This document shows positions 26,269 to 35,553 of a DNA stretch of 64,000 nt, piece after piece. The notes below the pieces were generated by a model. That model did not search any database. It was not told the origin of the DNA and saw only the letters and a list, made by a program, of their open reading frames with translations. The stretch spans positions 62,001 through 126,000 of the forward strand of contig NZ_JADIJE010000011.1 of NCBI RefSeq assembly GCF_015278315.1, written 5' to 3'. The stretch is from Microbacterium ureisolvens. GTDB lineage: Bacteria > Actinomycetota > Actinomycetes > Actinomycetales > Microbacteriaceae. The position numbers were made by a program, and so were the translations under genes. Position 1 is the first letter of the stretch. Every line of letters begins with the position of its first letter.

Positions 26269-27147
26269 TCAGCCGAGGACCTCCCGGAGGCGGGCGGCGA
26301 AGCCCGCGGGGTCCCCCGGGTATCCCGGCTGGTCCATGAACCCACCGTGGTGGCTGGGGAACTCCGTGACCGGCCGGCCGACCGCGGCGGCGACCGTGCG
26401 GGCTCCGCGGGCGGCGAGGGAGCCGCCCGATTCGACGCCCACCGCGATCACGAGGCGGTCGCCCGGCTCCCGCAGCGCCGCGACGTCGATCTCGTAGGTG
26501 TTGAGCGCCGGCATGTTGCGCAGCAGCGGGTTCGTCCGCGAGCCGTCGTCGTCGCCCGACATCCCGAACATGGCCGGGTCGGGGGCGGGCCGCTCGAGGT
26601 AGTCGTCGGGGACGGGCCCGTCGAGCGTGACGAGCGCGATGAACTTGGCCATCGCTGCGCCGTCGCCCTGTGCGGCATAGGTGCGTTTCAGATCGGCGAG
26701 CACGTCGAGGACGGTGTCCCGATCAGGCAGCCCCGGAGCGAGGGGCGGTTCGTGCGCGACCGCTGTCCGCACGTCCTCGGGGTGAGCCGCCAGGAGCCGC
26801 AGCAGGGTCACGGCGCCGCCGCTCGTTCCGAAGGCGTCCACGGGGCCGACGCCGAGCGCCGAGATCACCCGGTGCAGATCCTCCGCGTGCTGCTCGACGC
26901 TGAGATCATCCGTGCCCACGGGGTTGCGCCCCGCGCCACGGGGGTCGTACGTGATCACGGGCCGGTCGGCCAGCTCACCGGCGAGCTGCAGGAAGCCGCT
27001 CGCATCCATCGGCGCACCGAAGACGAACAGGGCGGGCCGGTCATCCGTCGCCTCGTCGAGGCTCCCGTGCACGTCGTACGTGATCGCGTCCTCACCGTCG
27101 CCCACGACGTGGGTGGCGATGGCGCGTTCCGCGGTGTTCTCGCTCAT
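26269..27147 (-). CDS. Alpha/beta hydrolase
   Basis: The 292-aa cytosolic protein has the alpha/beta hydrolase layout: PVITYDPRGAGRNP, nucleophile Ser in FGTSGGAV and a late HHGGFMDQPGYP that supplies the catalytic histidine. The start at 27147 was chosen because GGAGG precedes this ATG; the frame continues six codons upstream. It is the last gene of an operon with an ArsR regulator and a two-domain SRPBCC protein, starting 22 nt after the latter. The substrate is unknown. Confidence 0.87.
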   Translation of the reverse strand: MSENTAERAIATHVVGDGEDAITYDVHGSLDEATDDRPALFVFGAPMDASGFLQLAGELADRPVITYDPRGAGRNPVGTDDLSVEQHAEDLHRVISALGVGPVDAFGTSGGAVTLLRLLAAHPEDVRTAVAHEPPLAPGLPDRDTVLDVLADLKRTYAAQGDGAAMAKFIALVTLDGPVPDDYLERPAPDPAMFGMSGDDDGSRTNPLLRNMPALNTYEIDVAALREPGDRLVIAVGVESGGSLAARGARTVAAAVGRPVTEFPSHHGGFMDQPGYPGDPAGFAARLREVLG

Positions 27148-27169
27148 CTCGTCCTCCGCTCCCACCGGA

Positions 27170-28150
27170 TCAGACCCCGGCGAGCACGCCCTCCAGTCGC
27201 GCGTAGCTCGCCTCCATGCCGTCGGTCATGCCGGTGGCCAGGACGATGTCGCGCGTCTGCATGTCGGGGTACTCGATGAGGAGCGTGATCAGCGTGGCGC
27301 CGTCCTCCTCCTCGAGGTTCAGGTCGTTGAGCGTGGACGGGTAGTCGGTGCCGGTCATGTGCTCGGTGGTGACGGCGCGGCGGGGCGCCTCCGAGAGCAC
27401 GGTCTCACCGTCGAAACCGAACTTCTCGCCCTCGGTGCCGTCGGTCGGCTCCCACTCGTAGCGGTACCTGCCGCCGACGGACGGGTCGACCTCGCACACC
27501 GACATCCGCCAGCCGTCGGGGCCGAGCATCCACTTCTCGAGCAGCTCGGGCTCCTGGTGGGCGCGCCACACCAGATCGCGCGGCCCCTCGATGAGGCGCG
27601 TGATCCGCACGTGCGTGTCGTCCAGGATCTCGGTCTGCGTGCCCTTGCCCTGCGCGTACTCGCGCAGGCCCGCGAGCACACGATCGAGCTGGTTGATCGC
27701 CATGGTCGAGCCCTCGACGGCGCCGAACGCGACGACCTGCTCGAGCGCCTCGGCCGAGGCGAAGTGCGAGACGTTGACCATGCGCGAGCCGGTCTCGGTC
27801 GGCTCGAACGTGAACACGACGCGCATCGTGGGCATGCCCTCGAGCGGGGCACCGTCCTCGTTGGCGAAGTTGTCGAGCACGGTGAAGCCGCGCGGTGCGT
27901 CGATCTCGAGGAACTCCCACGAGCCGTACGACTTCTCGCCCTGCGGGCTGGTCATGAAGTACACGGCTCGGCCGCCGACGGCGAAATCGAACGTCGGGAA
28001 CGACGCGGGCCAGCCGGGAGGGCCCCAGAAGCGCTCCAGCTGGCTCGGGTCGGTGAAGGCCTGCCACAAGCGCTCGACGGGCGCCGCGAACTCGGCCTCG
28101 AGCGTCATCGTGAGCGCTTCGGCATCGGTGGTGACATCGGTGACGGGCAT
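27170..28150 (-). CDS. SRPBCC (AHSA1-like) protein with two domains
   Basis: The 326-aa protein contains two AHSA1/SRPBCC domains: the first from about residue 12 (MTLEAEFAAPVERLWQAFTD, then FWGPPGWPASF) and the second from about 175 (VRITRLIEGPRDLVWRAHQE, then GTDYPSTLNDL). These small-ligand-binding folds usually bind hydrophobic compounds. The ATG at 28150 has AAGGAG at about 7 nt; the ATG at 28156 overlaps the arsR stop as ATGA but has the ribosome site too close. It is co-transcribed with the ArsR regulator upstream, a common pairing. Confidence 0.87.
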   Translation of the reverse strand: MPVTDVTTDAEALTMTLEAEFAAPVERLWQAFTDPSQLERFWGPPGWPASFPTFDFAVGGRAVYFMTSPQGEKSYGSWEFLEIDAPRGFTVLDNFANEDGAPLEGMPTMRVVFTFEPTETGSRMVNVSHFASAEALEQVVAFGAVEGSTMAINQLDRVLAGLREYAQGKGTQTEILDDTHVRITRLIEGPRDLVWRAHQEPELLEKWMLGPDGWRMSVCEVDPSVGGRYRYEWEPTDGTEGEKFGFDGETVLSEAPRRAVTTEHMTGTDYPSTLNDLNLEEEDGATLITLLIEYPDMQTRDIVLATGMTDGMEASYARLEGVLAGV

Positions 28151-28152
28151 CG

Positions 28153-28599
28153 TCATTCTCCTTGCGTGTCGGTCCTGCGTGGGTCGTTCCTACGTGTGTC
28201 GGTCGTGCGTGCGTCGGTGCTGCCGGGAGCGGGTCGCTCGGTCGGATCGACGGATGCCGCGCCCTCCGGCACCGCCAGCAGCGCGTCGAGGCGGTCGATC
28301 CGAGCCCTCCACAGCTCCTCGTAGCGCGCGAGCAGCGCGCGGGCCCGGGCGATCATGGCCGGATCCGCTCGGACGAGCCGCTCACGGCCCTCTGCGCGCT
28401 TGACGATGAGGCCGGCCTCCTCGAGGACGGCGACGTGCTTCTGCACCGCGGCGAACGACATGTCGTATTCGCGAGCGAGGGCCGACACCGAGTGCTCGTC
28501 CTCGATCGCCCGGCGCAGGATGTCGCGCCGGGTCGCGGCCGCGAGCGCATGGAACACGCGGTCGATCTGTTCATCACTGAGATCCGTTCGTACAACCAT
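28153..28599 (-). CDS. ArsR-family transcriptional regulator
   Basis: The 148-aa repressor has a winged helix-turn-helix (FHALAAATRRDILRRAI...HSVSALAREYDMSFAAVQKH) and lacks the CxC metal site of arsenic sensors, so it belongs to the SRPBCC-associated subgroup. The last 30 residues are Thr/Arg/Asp-rich and look disordered. The ATG at 28599 lies inside a palindrome that probably serves as its own operator. An open frame runs 130 codons further upstream through the purL promoter but shows no conservation. Confidence 0.92.
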   Translation of the reverse strand: MVVRTDLSDEQIDRVFHALAAATRRDILRRAIEDEHSVSALAREYDMSFAAVQKHVAVLEEAGLIVKRAEGRERLVRADPAMIARARALLARYEELWRARIDRLDALLAVPEGAASVDPTERPAPGSTDARTTDTRRNDPRRTDTQGE

Positions 28600-28608
28600 T
28601 TGATTGTA
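28591..28608. promoter_or_regulatory. ArsR autoregulatory operator
   Basis: TACAACCATTTGATTGTA is an imperfect palindrome (TACAA...TTGTA, core CAACCA/TGATTG) that covers the arsR start codon and the -10 region (TACAAT or TAACCT on the minus strand). Such CAACCA-TTTG-type sites are expected for ArsR proteins paired with AHSA1 genes. Confidence 0.65.
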
Positions 28609-28770
28609 GGTTAGGCCCGGGTCGTGGCATCCGTCAACCCCTTCTTCTCGATCCGCTGCGACGAGACCGGGGGATCCGCCCGAAACCGAGGACGAGGCGC
28701 TCGGGTCCGCCGGGGAATCCCCGGTCTCGTCGCGGGCGACGCACGAGACGAGCGGATGCCGCGGCCGAAC

Positions 28771-28776
28771 TAGACT
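28771..28776 (+). promoter_or_regulatory. -10 box for purL
   Basis: TAGACT lies about 41 nt before the purL GTG, giving a short 5' leader that carries a GGAG ribosome site (about 28804). No riboswitch was recognised in this leader. Confidence 0.45.
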
Positions 28777-28816
28777 GGACCGGTCCGGCATCCCCGAATT
28801 TCTGGAGCTGAGCCGC

Positions 28817-31150
28817 GTGACCACCCCCTCCCAGACCGCCGTCGCCGACACCGTCGAGAACGCCGCCGCCACGCCCGAGAAGGAGCAGCCGTACGCGGCG
28901 CTCGGCCTCAAGCCCGACGAGTACGACCGGATCCGCGAGATCCTCGGCCGCCGGCCCACGTCGGGCGAGCTGGCGATGTACTCCGTCATGTGGTCGGAGC
29001 ACTGCTCCTACAAGTCCTCGAAGATCTACCTCCGCAAGTTCGGCGAGAAGGTCTCGGACGAGATGAAGGAACGGCTCATGGTCGGCATGGGCCAGAACGC
29101 CGGCGTCGTCGACATCGGCGAGGGCTGGGCCGTCACCTTCAAGGTCGAGTCGCACAACCACCCGAGCTACATCGAGCCGTTCCAGGGCGCCGCGACCGGT
29201 GTCGGCGGCATCGTGCGCGACATCATCTCGATGGGCGCGCGTCCGGTCGCCGTCATGGACCAGCTGCGCTTCGGCGCCATCGACAACCCCGACACGGCGC
29301 GCGTCGTGCACGGCGTGGTCAGCGGCATCTCGTTCTACGGCAACTGCCTGGGCCTTCCGAACATCGGCGGCGAGACCGTGTTCGACGCGGTGTACCAGGG
29401 CAACCCCCTCGTCAACGCCCTCGCGGTGGGCGTCCTCCGCCACGAGGACCTCAAGCTCGCCAACGCCACCGGCGCCGGCAACAAGGTCGTGCTGTTCGGC
29501 GCCCGCACCGGCGGCGACGGCATCGGCGGGGCATCCATCCTCGCCTCCGACACGTTCGCCGACGGCGGCCCGACCAAGCGCCCCGCGGTGCAGGTCGGCG
29601 ACCCGTTCGCCGAGAAGGTTCTCATCGAGTGCTGCCTGGAGCTGTACCGCGGCGAGCTCGTCGAGGCCATCCAGGACCTCGGCGCCGCCGGCATCTCGTG
29701 CGCGACGAGCGAGCTCGCCGCCAACGGCGGATCGGGCATGCGCGTCGACCTCGAGAAGGTGCTGCTGCGCGATCCCACGCTCACGCCGGAGGAGATCCTC
29801 ATGAGCGAGAGCCAGGAGCGCATGATGGCGATCGTCGCGCCCGAGAAGCTCGACGCGTTCCTCGAGGTCGTCGGCAAGTGGGATGTCGAGACCTCCGTGC
29901 TCGGCGAGGTGACCGGCGACGGGCGCCTGCAGATCTTCTGGCACGGCGAGCAGATCGTCGACGTCGACCCCTCGACCGTCGCGGTCGACGGCCCCGTCTA
30001 CGAGCGGCCGGTGGCCTACCCCACCTGGATCGACGCGCTGCGCGAGGACTCGGCATCCGCCCTCCCCCGCCCGACCGACGCCGAGACGCTGCGCGAGCAG
30101 TTCACCCGGCTTGTGGCGAGCCCGAACCTCGCCGACACGTCGTGGATCACGAACCAGTACGACTACTACGTCATGGGCAACACGGCACTGTCGTTCCCCG
30201 ACGACGCCGGCATGATCCGCGTCGACGAGCACTCGGGTCTCGGGTTCGCGATCGCCACCGACTGCAACGGCCGCTACTGCCAGCTCGACCCGTACCAGGG
30301 CGCGAAGCTGGCCCTCGCCGAGGCGTACCGCAACGTCGCCGTCACGGGCGCCGAACCGACGGCTGTCACCGACTGCCTCAACTTCGGCTCGCCCGAGAAC
30401 CCCGAGGTGATGTGGCAGTTCTCGCAGACCGTCGACGGCCTGTCGGACGCCTGCCTGGAGCTCGGCGTGCCCGTCACCGGCGGCAACGTCTCGTTCTACA
30501 ACCAGACCGGCGACCAGCCGATCTTCCCGACGCCGGTCGTCGGCGTGCTCGGCATCATCGACGACGTCGCGCGCCGCATCCCGTCGGGCTGGCAGGACGC
30601 AGGCGAGAACATCTACCTCCTCGGCGTCACCTCCACGGAGCTGTCGGGTTCGCAGTGGGCGGGCACGATCCACGACCACCTCGGCGGACGCCCGCCGGCG
30701 GTCGACCTCGCGCAGGAGAAGAAGCTCGCCGAGCTGATCCACGCCGCCTCGCAGCAGTCGCTCGTCTCGTCGGCGCACGACCTGTCGTCGGGCGGTCTCG
30801 CCCAGGCGCTCGCAGAGGCGGTCATGCGCTTCGGCGTCGGCGCGCGCGTGTGGCTCAACGAGATCCAGGAGCGGGACGGGGTGGATGCCGCCACCGCCCT
30901 CTTCTCGGAGTCCACGGGCCGTGTCATCGTCACGGTGCCGCGCGAGGACGACGTCAAGTTCCGCGGGCTGTGCGAGGGCCGGGGGTACCCGGTGCTGCGC
31001 ATCGGCGTGACGGATTCGGCTGCCGACGGCGACGAGCCGGCGCTCGAGGTGCAGAGCCTGTTCACGGTGCCCCTCGCCGAGCTGCGCGGCCTGTCGACGT
31101 CGACCCTCCCCGACGCCTTCGGCCCGATTATCACCGAGCACGCCGCCTGA
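28817..31150 (+). CDS. purL: Phosphoribosylformylglycinamidine synthase subunit PurL
   Basis: PurL (777 aa) catalyses the ATP-dependent amination of FGAR to FGAM in purine synthesis. It works with the small PurS and glutaminase PurQ subunits. The protein has [49 protein letters not shown] and [14 protein letters not shown], all PurL signatures. Length and motif order match the Gram-positive-type large subunit, without the PurQ domain. The GTG start has GGAG nine nt upstream. purQ and purS are not in this window. Confidence 0.97.
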   Translation: MTTPSQTAVADTVENAAATPEKEQPYAALGLKPDEYDRIREILGRRPTSGELAMYSVMWSEHCSYKSSKIYLRKFGEKVSDEMKERLMVGMGQNAGVVDIGEGWAVTFKVESHNHPSYIEPFQGAATGVGGIVRDIISMGARPVAVMDQLRFGAIDNPDTARVVHGVVSGISFYGNCLGLPNIGGETVFDAVYQGNPLVNALAVGVLRHEDLKLANATGAGNKVVLFGARTGGDGIGGASILASDTFADGGPTKRPAVQVGDPFAEKVLIECCLELYRGELVEAIQDLGAAGISCATSELAANGGSGMRVDLEKVLLRDPTLTPEEILMSESQERMMAIVAPEKLDAFLEVVGKWDVETSVLGEVTGDGRLQIFWHGEQIVDVDPSTVAVDGPVYERPVAYPTWIDALREDSASALPRPTDAETLREQFTRLVASPNLADTSWITNQYDYYVMGNTALSFPDDAGMIRVDEHSGLGFAIATDCNGRYCQLDPYQGAKLALAEAYRNVAVTGAEPTAVTDCLNFGSPENPEVMWQFSQTVDGLSDACLELGVPVTGGNVSFYNQTGDQPIFPTPVVGVLGIIDDVARRIPSGWQDAGENIYLLGVTSTELSGSQWAGTIHDHLGGRPPAVDLAQEKKLAELIHAASQQSLVSSAHDLSSGGLAQALAEAVMRFGVGARVWLNEIQERDGVDAATALFSESTGRVIVTVPREDDVKFRGLCEGRGYPVLRIGVTDSAADGDEPALEVQSLFTVPLAELRGLSTSTLPDAFGPIITEHAA

Positions 31151-31152
31151 CG

Positions 31153-31257
31153 CGCTTCGTCTCGCTTCGCTCGCTCGACGACCGGAGGCCCGGTCGTCGA
31201 GCGGGGAACGAGCGAGGCTCGGTCGTTGAGCGAGCGAGTAACGAGCGAGACGAAACG
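31153..31257. repeat. Long composite palindrome downstream of purL
   Basis: GCTCGACGACCG (31173-31184) is inverted as CGGTCGTCGAGC (31191-31202). The outer CGCTTCGTCTCGCTTCGCTC stretch is inverted as GAGCGAGCG...GAGCGAGACGAAACG up to 31257. The start of the element recurs at 62-90 and, less well, at 59080 and 60780. It may terminate purL transcription. Confidence 0.85.
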
Positions 31258-31267
31258 GCGCGGACCC

Positions 31268-31273
31268 TAGACT
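31268..31273 (+). promoter_or_regulatory. -10 box of a leaderless promoter
   Basis: TAGACT lies 6 nt before the ATG of the 45-codon gene at 31280, immediately after the palindromic repeat. Confidence 0.55.
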
Positions 31274-31279
31274 GGTCGC

Positions 31280-31417
31280 ATGGCGGCGGACGACGACGAG
31301 TACAGCGGTTTCAACGACACCCGGCAGCGCCGCGTCAAGATCATCGCGTGGGTGACGATCGTCGCCCTGATCCTCGTCGGCGGCGGCGCGACCGTCTTCG
31401 CGCTGCTGTTCGGCTGA
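31280..31417 (+). CDS. Small single-pass membrane protein
   Basis: The 45-residue protein starts MAADDDEYSGFNDTRQRRVK, followed by one hydrophobic helix (IIAWVTIVALILVGGGATVF) and a short tail ALLFG. The acidic then basic N-terminus before the helix predicts a cytoplasmic N-terminus. A TAGACT -10 box lies 6 nt upstream of the ATG (leaderless). It is not in an overlap with any other gene. Function unknown. Confidence 0.65.
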   Translation: MAADDDEYSGFNDTRQRRVKIIAWVTIVALILVGGGATVFALLFG

Positions 31418-31495
31418 CGCCCACGGCGGGCGCGAGGTGAGGGTGTCAGCAGACTCCCGGCGACAACCGCGCTATATCGCGATTACCATGGCACC

Positions 31496-32302
31496 GTGGA
31501 GCCGATCCTCCTGATCGTGTCGAGCTGGTGGTGGATCGCTCCGGCCGCCGCGGGCGCCGGAGCGGCGACCTATGCCGGCCTGACGACGCGCAGCCGCCGC
31601 GCACGGCGGCTCGAACTCGACGCCGCTCGCGCCGAGGAGTCCCGCGCGTACCGCGAGCTGGTCGCGGCCAAGGCGCGCGTGCGCACGGCGCACGCCGACA
31701 TGCTCGCGACGAAGTCGCGCACGACGGCGCCGCCCAGCCAGGCGGCGGCCGCACGCCGCGAGCTCCAGGAGGCGAAGCAGCTCGAGAAGACCGCGTCGCT
31801 CGAGCTGCGTGCCAGCCGTTCGCGCGTGAAGGCCGGCTACGAGCAGTACCGTGCGGCGACCGCGCAGGACCCGCTGCCGATCGACCGCCTCTGCGCCGCG
31901 CACGACGCCGTCAACACCCGCTGGCTCGCGTACGAGACCGACGTCGACAAGGCGCTGGCGTATCCGCAGATGACCGACCCGCGGCATCCGGCCACCATCG
32001 TCTTCCTGCGCGCGCAGCGCGAGGCGCTCGCGATGCGGCCGACGCTCCGCGACCGCGTGACGCCGCAGCAGTTCCTCGAGTACCGGATCGCCGTCCGTCA
32101 TCTCGAGGCGACGTTCGCCGAGGCCGAGCGGCAGGCAGGCGTCCCCGGCGCCGCGCGCCCGACGTCGGCCGGCGCCACGGCCGCTGCGGGGCTGACGGCG
32201 GCCGCCGCGGTGCTCGCCGAGATCGCCGACCGGCTGCCGGCGCTGATCGCGCGGATCCCCCCGCCTCGGACGGGCGAACCACCCGCTGGCAGGGTGCCCT
32301 GA
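31496..32302 (+). CDS. Unknown membrane-anchored coiled-coil protein, paralogue 1
   Basis: The 268-aa protein has one N-terminal helix (about residues 4-29, ILLIVSSWWWIAPAAAGAG), a long Ala/Arg/Glu helical region (about 35-125) likely to form a coiled coil, and a domain with AAHDAVNTRWLAYETDVDKA and TPQQFLEYRIAVRHLEATFA. The same domain occurs in the next gene, so the two are paralogues. The GTG at 31496 follows TACCAT (31484-31489) by 6 nt. I do not recognise a named family. Confidence 0.75.
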   Translation: MEPILLIVSSWWWIAPAAAGAGAATYAGLTTRSRRARRLELDAARAEESRAYRELVAAKARVRTAHADMLATKSRTTAPPSQAAAARRELQEAKQLEKTASLELRASRSRVKAGYEQYRAATAQDPLPIDRLCAAHDAVNTRWLAYETDVDKALAYPQMTDPRHPATIVFLRAQREALAMRPTLRDRVTPQQFLEYRIAVRHLEATFAEAERQAGVPGAARPTSAGATAAAGLTAAAAVLAEIADRLPALIARIPPPRTGEPPAGRVP

Positions 32303-32341
32303 GCCCGACACAGCGGTGCGGGCGGCCGTTAGCATGACAGA

Positions 32342-33328
32342 GTGGAACAGTTCTGGGAGTTCGCGCGCGACTTCTGGTGGCTCGTCTTCCCTTTGATGGG
32401 CGTGCTCGGCATGGTCGGCAACGCCTGGGAACGAGGAGTGCGCCTGCGCCATAAGCGGCGCCTGGAAGTCATGCACGCGAAGGCGGAGCTGAAGGCCGCG
32501 CAGGCCGCTGCGCGGGGCAAGGCCGTGGCGGCGGCATCCCTCCCTCCGATCACCGCGCCGACGGCGACCGCTCCCGCGCAGGCCGGATCGGGATCGCGCG
32601 AGACGCAGGTGACGCAGCTCGAGCGCCTCTTCGCGACCCACGACGCGGTGACGGCGCGCTGGCTCGAGTACGAGCTCGACGTCGCGAAGATCATCGCCTT
32701 CCCTGCCATGAGCGACGGGCGCCAGCCGCTCACCGCGGCGTTCCTGCGCGCCAAGCGCATCGCCGACGGACTCCGCCCCGCGTCGGCGAAGGCCCGCCTG
32801 TCGAAGGAGCAGCTCGCCGAGTACCGCAACGCCGTCGCCGACTTCGAGGTCGCCTTCGACGTGGCCGAGCGCGACGCGCGGCGGCTGCGCGACTCGAGCT
32901 TCACCGAGGTCGAGCGCAAGCGCCTCGAGACGGCGAAGAAGCTGCTGACTGTGGCCATCGACGAGGCGGCGACGCCCGCCGAGCGCCAGCTCGCCTACCG
33001 TCGCGTCCGCGAGGAGCTCGACGGGCTCATCTCGATCTCGGACGAAGCCATCGAGGTGCTCGAGAAGAAGGTGATGCTCGAGCTCGGGCCGGTCGCCTCT
33101 GCGACGACGGCGACGGATGCCGCGACCCCGCCTCGTGCGGAGGCTCCCGCCGCGTCGGGTGCGGCGCCGGCCGCCGCGCCCATGGCACCCGAGCCGGAGC
33201 CGCTGCCCGCGCCCACGCCCACGCCGAAGCGCCCCAGCACCTCGCCGCCGACGGCGACGTGGCCGGTGCCGTCCCGGGGCAACCCGGATTCCCCCGGTAG
33301 GGTGACCCACCCGAAGCCTCACCGCTGA
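32342..33328 (+). CDS. Unknown membrane-anchored coiled-coil protein, paralogue 2
   Basis: The 328-aa protein has a hydrophobic N-terminal segment (WLVFPLMGVLGMVGNAWE) and an Ala/Arg helical part, then the shared domain ATHDAVTARWLEYELDVAK ... LSKEQLAEYRNAVADFEVAF. It continues with a second helical block (ERKRLETAKKLLTVAIDEA) and a long Pro/Ala-rich tail (about 255-328). The tail looks disordered. The GTG at 32342 lies 6 nt after TAGCAT (32330-32335), so each paralogue has its own leaderless promoter. Function unknown. Confidence 0.75.
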   Translation: MEQFWEFARDFWWLVFPLMGVLGMVGNAWERGVRLRHKRRLEVMHAKAELKAAQAAARGKAVAAASLPPITAPTATAPAQAGSGSRETQVTQLERLFATHDAVTARWLEYELDVAKIIAFPAMSDGRQPLTAAFLRAKRIADGLRPASAKARLSKEQLAEYRNAVADFEVAFDVAERDARRLRDSSFTEVERKRLETAKKLLTVAIDEAATPAERQLAYRRVREELDGLISISDEAIEVLEKKVMLELGPVASATTATDAATPPRAEAPAASGAAPAAAPMAPEPEPLPAPTPTPKRPSTSPPTATWPVPSRGNPDSPGRVTHPKPHR

Positions 33329-33369
33329 CCACAGCCGGGCCCCCGGTTCGGGTTCGGGTTCGCTCCTCG

Positions 33370-34479
33370 CTACTCGATCGGCGAGGTCTCCCGAGCCGAC
33401 CGTCTGGTCACCGGGCGGTCGAGCGCGGCATGGGCGTCGATCCACGCGTCGATGCGGGCGAACCAGTCGAAGAGCCACGCGGCGCGGCCGTCGAGATCGT
33501 TCGGGATCTCGGAGCGCGGCACCCGCCACGCGCGCATCGTGAGCTCCTTGTCCATCGGCAGCTCGCGCCACACGTCGCGCAGCGTGGCGAGGCGGTCGAG
33601 GCCGGTGTGGGCGATGAAGACGACGTCGGCGTCGGGCGCGGCCTCCAGCGCGGCGTGCATGCCGCCGGGCTGGGGGGCCATCACGTGCGTCATCGCCTCG
33701 GCACGTTCGGCCATCTCCTCCCTGCCGGCGTCGCGCAGCCGCTTGATGCGGGCGCGACGACGCGACGGGCTGACCTGGCCGCCCTCGGGGAAGATCACGA
33801 ACGCGTCATCGGCATCGAGCCCGACGGCGAGGTCGGCGAGCGCCTCCTCCACGCGGGCGCCGCCCCCGGCGCGGCCCTTCCCGAAGCCGGACGGCACGAT
33901 GAAACGCGCCGGGATCCGGTGGAGCAGGATGTCGATCGCGGGATCCCACTGCAGCGTGTACTTGAGCACGATGCGCGGCTCGCGGCCGACCTCATTGAGG
34001 AGCGTGTCGATGAGGATGAACGAGTCGCCGGGCCCTCCGTGGCGGCTCGCGACCACGAGCGGCGTGCCGGGGGCGAACAGGGCCTCGAACGCCTCGCGGC
34101 CGAACGCCCGGTTGTCGTCGTCCGACCCGGTGGTCGTGATCGTGATCCGCAGCACGCCGCCGAGCACCCAGAAGAGCAGCCCCAGCGCCCAGGCGCCCAG
34201 GCGGTAATGCGCCGCGACGAAGCTCGGGCGGCGTAGGGCGTATCCGAACCCCGACCCGATCCACATCCCGAACAGCGCGATCACGAGCATCGCGTCCCAC
34301 AGCAGGTAGACCGTCACCAGCCACAGCAGGCGGGGCAACCGGAATCGGCCCGGCACGAGCGAGGTCAGGGCGAGGGCGACCAGCAGCCATACCGGCGTCA
34401 GCTCCAGCATGACCAGCGCCGCCACGATCACCAGCGGGGCGAGCACGATGCGGCGCAGCCAGGTGGGCGGCATCCACAT
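33370..34479 (-). CDS. Membrane acyltransferase (PlsC-like)
   Basis: The 369-aa protein has about three transmembrane helices in its first 120 residues and then an acyltransferase domain. The HX4D motif is in SRHGGPGDSF (His near residue 147), and FPEGGQVSPSRRRARI is the FPEG motif that binds glycerol phosphate. It probably transfers an acyl chain in phospholipid or glycolipid synthesis. The ATG at 34479 overlaps the patatin stop by one base (TGATG), so the two lipid genes form an operon. Confidence 0.88.
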   Translation of the reverse strand: MWMPPTWLRRIVLAPLVIVAALVMLELTPVWLLVALALTSLVPGRFRLPRLLWLVTVYLLWDAMLVIALFGMWIGSGFGYALRRPSFVAAHYRLGAWALGLLFWVLGGVLRITITTTGSDDDNRAFGREAFEALFAPGTPLVVASRHGGPGDSFILIDTLLNEVGREPRIVLKYTLQWDPAIDILLHRIPARFIVPSGFGKGRAGGGARVEEALADLAVGLDADDAFVIFPEGGQVSPSRRRARIKRLRDAGREEMAERAEAMTHVMAPQPGGMHAALEAAPDADVVFIAHTGLDRLATLRDVWRELPMDKELTMRAWRVPRSEIPNDLDGRAAWLFDWFARIDAWIDAHAALDRPVTRRSARETSPIE

Positions 34480-35372
34480 CAGGGTTGCTCGCCGTCCCGG
34501 CGCGCGTCGTCGCTGTCGCTGCCTGTCCGCTCGACGAGCGCGCCCGTGGCCAGCCCGCGCTCGGCGAGGAACGCGGTGGTCGCCTCGTACGCCTGGTCGA
34601 TGCGCCGCCGCACGGTGCTCATCCGGCGGTACGACATGAGGGAGTCGTCGCCCTCGAGCCCGCCCCCGCTCGGCAGCACGTGCAGGGCGACGCCCTCGGG
34701 GAGCGTCGCGACGTCGCGCGCATACCGGTGACGCCGGGCGATCTCGAACGCGACTCGGGCGGTGTCCACGGCCGAACGCGGGGCGACGAGCGGGGTCTCG
34801 ACGCGGCCCACCTGCAGCACGAACACCGTCGTGGCCCCGGCCTCGACGGCCTGCTCGATGGGGATGGAGTTGACGATCCCGCCGTCGATGAAGTGCTCGT
34901 CGCCGATCCGGGTAGGCGGAAGCAGGCCCGGCACCGAGGCTGACGCGAGGATCGCATCGATCAGCGGCCCCGACTCGAACACGTGCTCGGCGGCGCGCTC
35001 GATGCTCGCGGCCACGACGCGCAGGCGCACCGGCAGGTCTTCGAACCGGGTGTCGGCGCCGAGCGCGCGCTCGAGCAGGTGCCGCAGCGGCAGGGGCGAG
35101 TTGAGGTGCGTCTTCGTCTTGACGAGCCGTGTGAACTGGGTGAACAGCGAGTCGCCGTACACGGCGTTCGCCTCGGGCGATGTCCACGCCTTCAGAAGCG
35201 CATCGATCACCGACGGCGTCGGGTCGCTCGCCACCAGCGCGCCGTTGATCGCGCCGATCGACGTGCCGACGACGAGATCGGGACGGATGCCGGACTCCAG
35301 CAGCGCCTGGAGCATGCCGATCTCGACCGCCCCGCGCACGCCACCACCGCCCAGGACGAATGCGACCGTCAT
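34479..35372 (-). CDS. Patatin-like phospholipase
   Basis: The 297-aa protein has the patatin catalytic elements: oxyanion hole GGGGVRG (residues 8-14), nucleophile Ser38 in GTSIG and the Asp of the dyad in IDGGIV. It is an acyl hydrolase of the RssA/bacterial patatin group and no signal peptide is seen. The ATG at 35372 has TAGGGT (complement of 35379-35384) 6 nt upstream, so it is leaderless. A two-codon upstream start is not needed. It lies in an operon with the acyltransferase gene. Confidence 0.92.
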   Translation of the reverse strand: MTVAFVLGGGGVRGAVEIGMLQALLESGIRPDLVVGTSIGAINGALVASDPTPSVIDALLKAWTSPEANAVYGDSLFTQFTRLVKTKTHLNSPLPLRHLLERALGADTRFEDLPVRLRVVAASIERAAEHVFESGPLIDAILASASVPGLLPPTRIGDEHFIDGGIVNSIPIEQAVEAGATTVFVLQVGRVETPLVAPRSAVDTARVAFEIARRHRYARDVATLPEGVALHVLPSGGGLEGDDSLMSYRRMSTVRRRIDQAYEATTAFLAERGLATGALVERTGSDSDDARRDGEQP

Positions 35373-35460
35373 GCCCACACCCTATTGCCGGACCGACCCG
35401 GACGGCGGGGCGTATCCGCCCGCCGCCGTCCGGCGGTGGCTGCGCATCCACCCTCCCCGA

Positions 35461-35521
35461 CCCGCGAGTCCGGACAACACAGCATCCCCGCCCCCGAGCC
35501 CGCGAAGTCCGGACATCGCAG
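35461..35521. repeat. Direct repeat around TCCGGA
   Basis: CCCGCGAGTCCGGACAACAC (35461) and CCCGCGAAGTCCGGACATCG (35499) are 38 bp apart in the same orientation. They lie in the 181-bp gap between the patatin and ProX genes and may be remains of another interspersed repeat. Confidence 0.55.
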
Positions 35522-35553
35522 GGACAGAGCCCGGGTCAGCGCAGGCCGCGGAC

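Noticed and set aside
28600-28989. N-terminal extension of the ArsR frame
   Set aside because: The extension runs through the purL promoter and start region, and the conserved winged-helix domain begins right after the ATG at 28599.
28634-31141. 835-codon minus-strand frame opposite purL
   Set aside because: purL on the plus strand is unambiguous; the reverse product has no motif.
33370-35451. 693-codon minus-strand frame fusing acyltransferase with upstream sequence
   Set aside because: Bases 34480-35372 encode the patatin in another frame. The acyltransferase starts at 34479.
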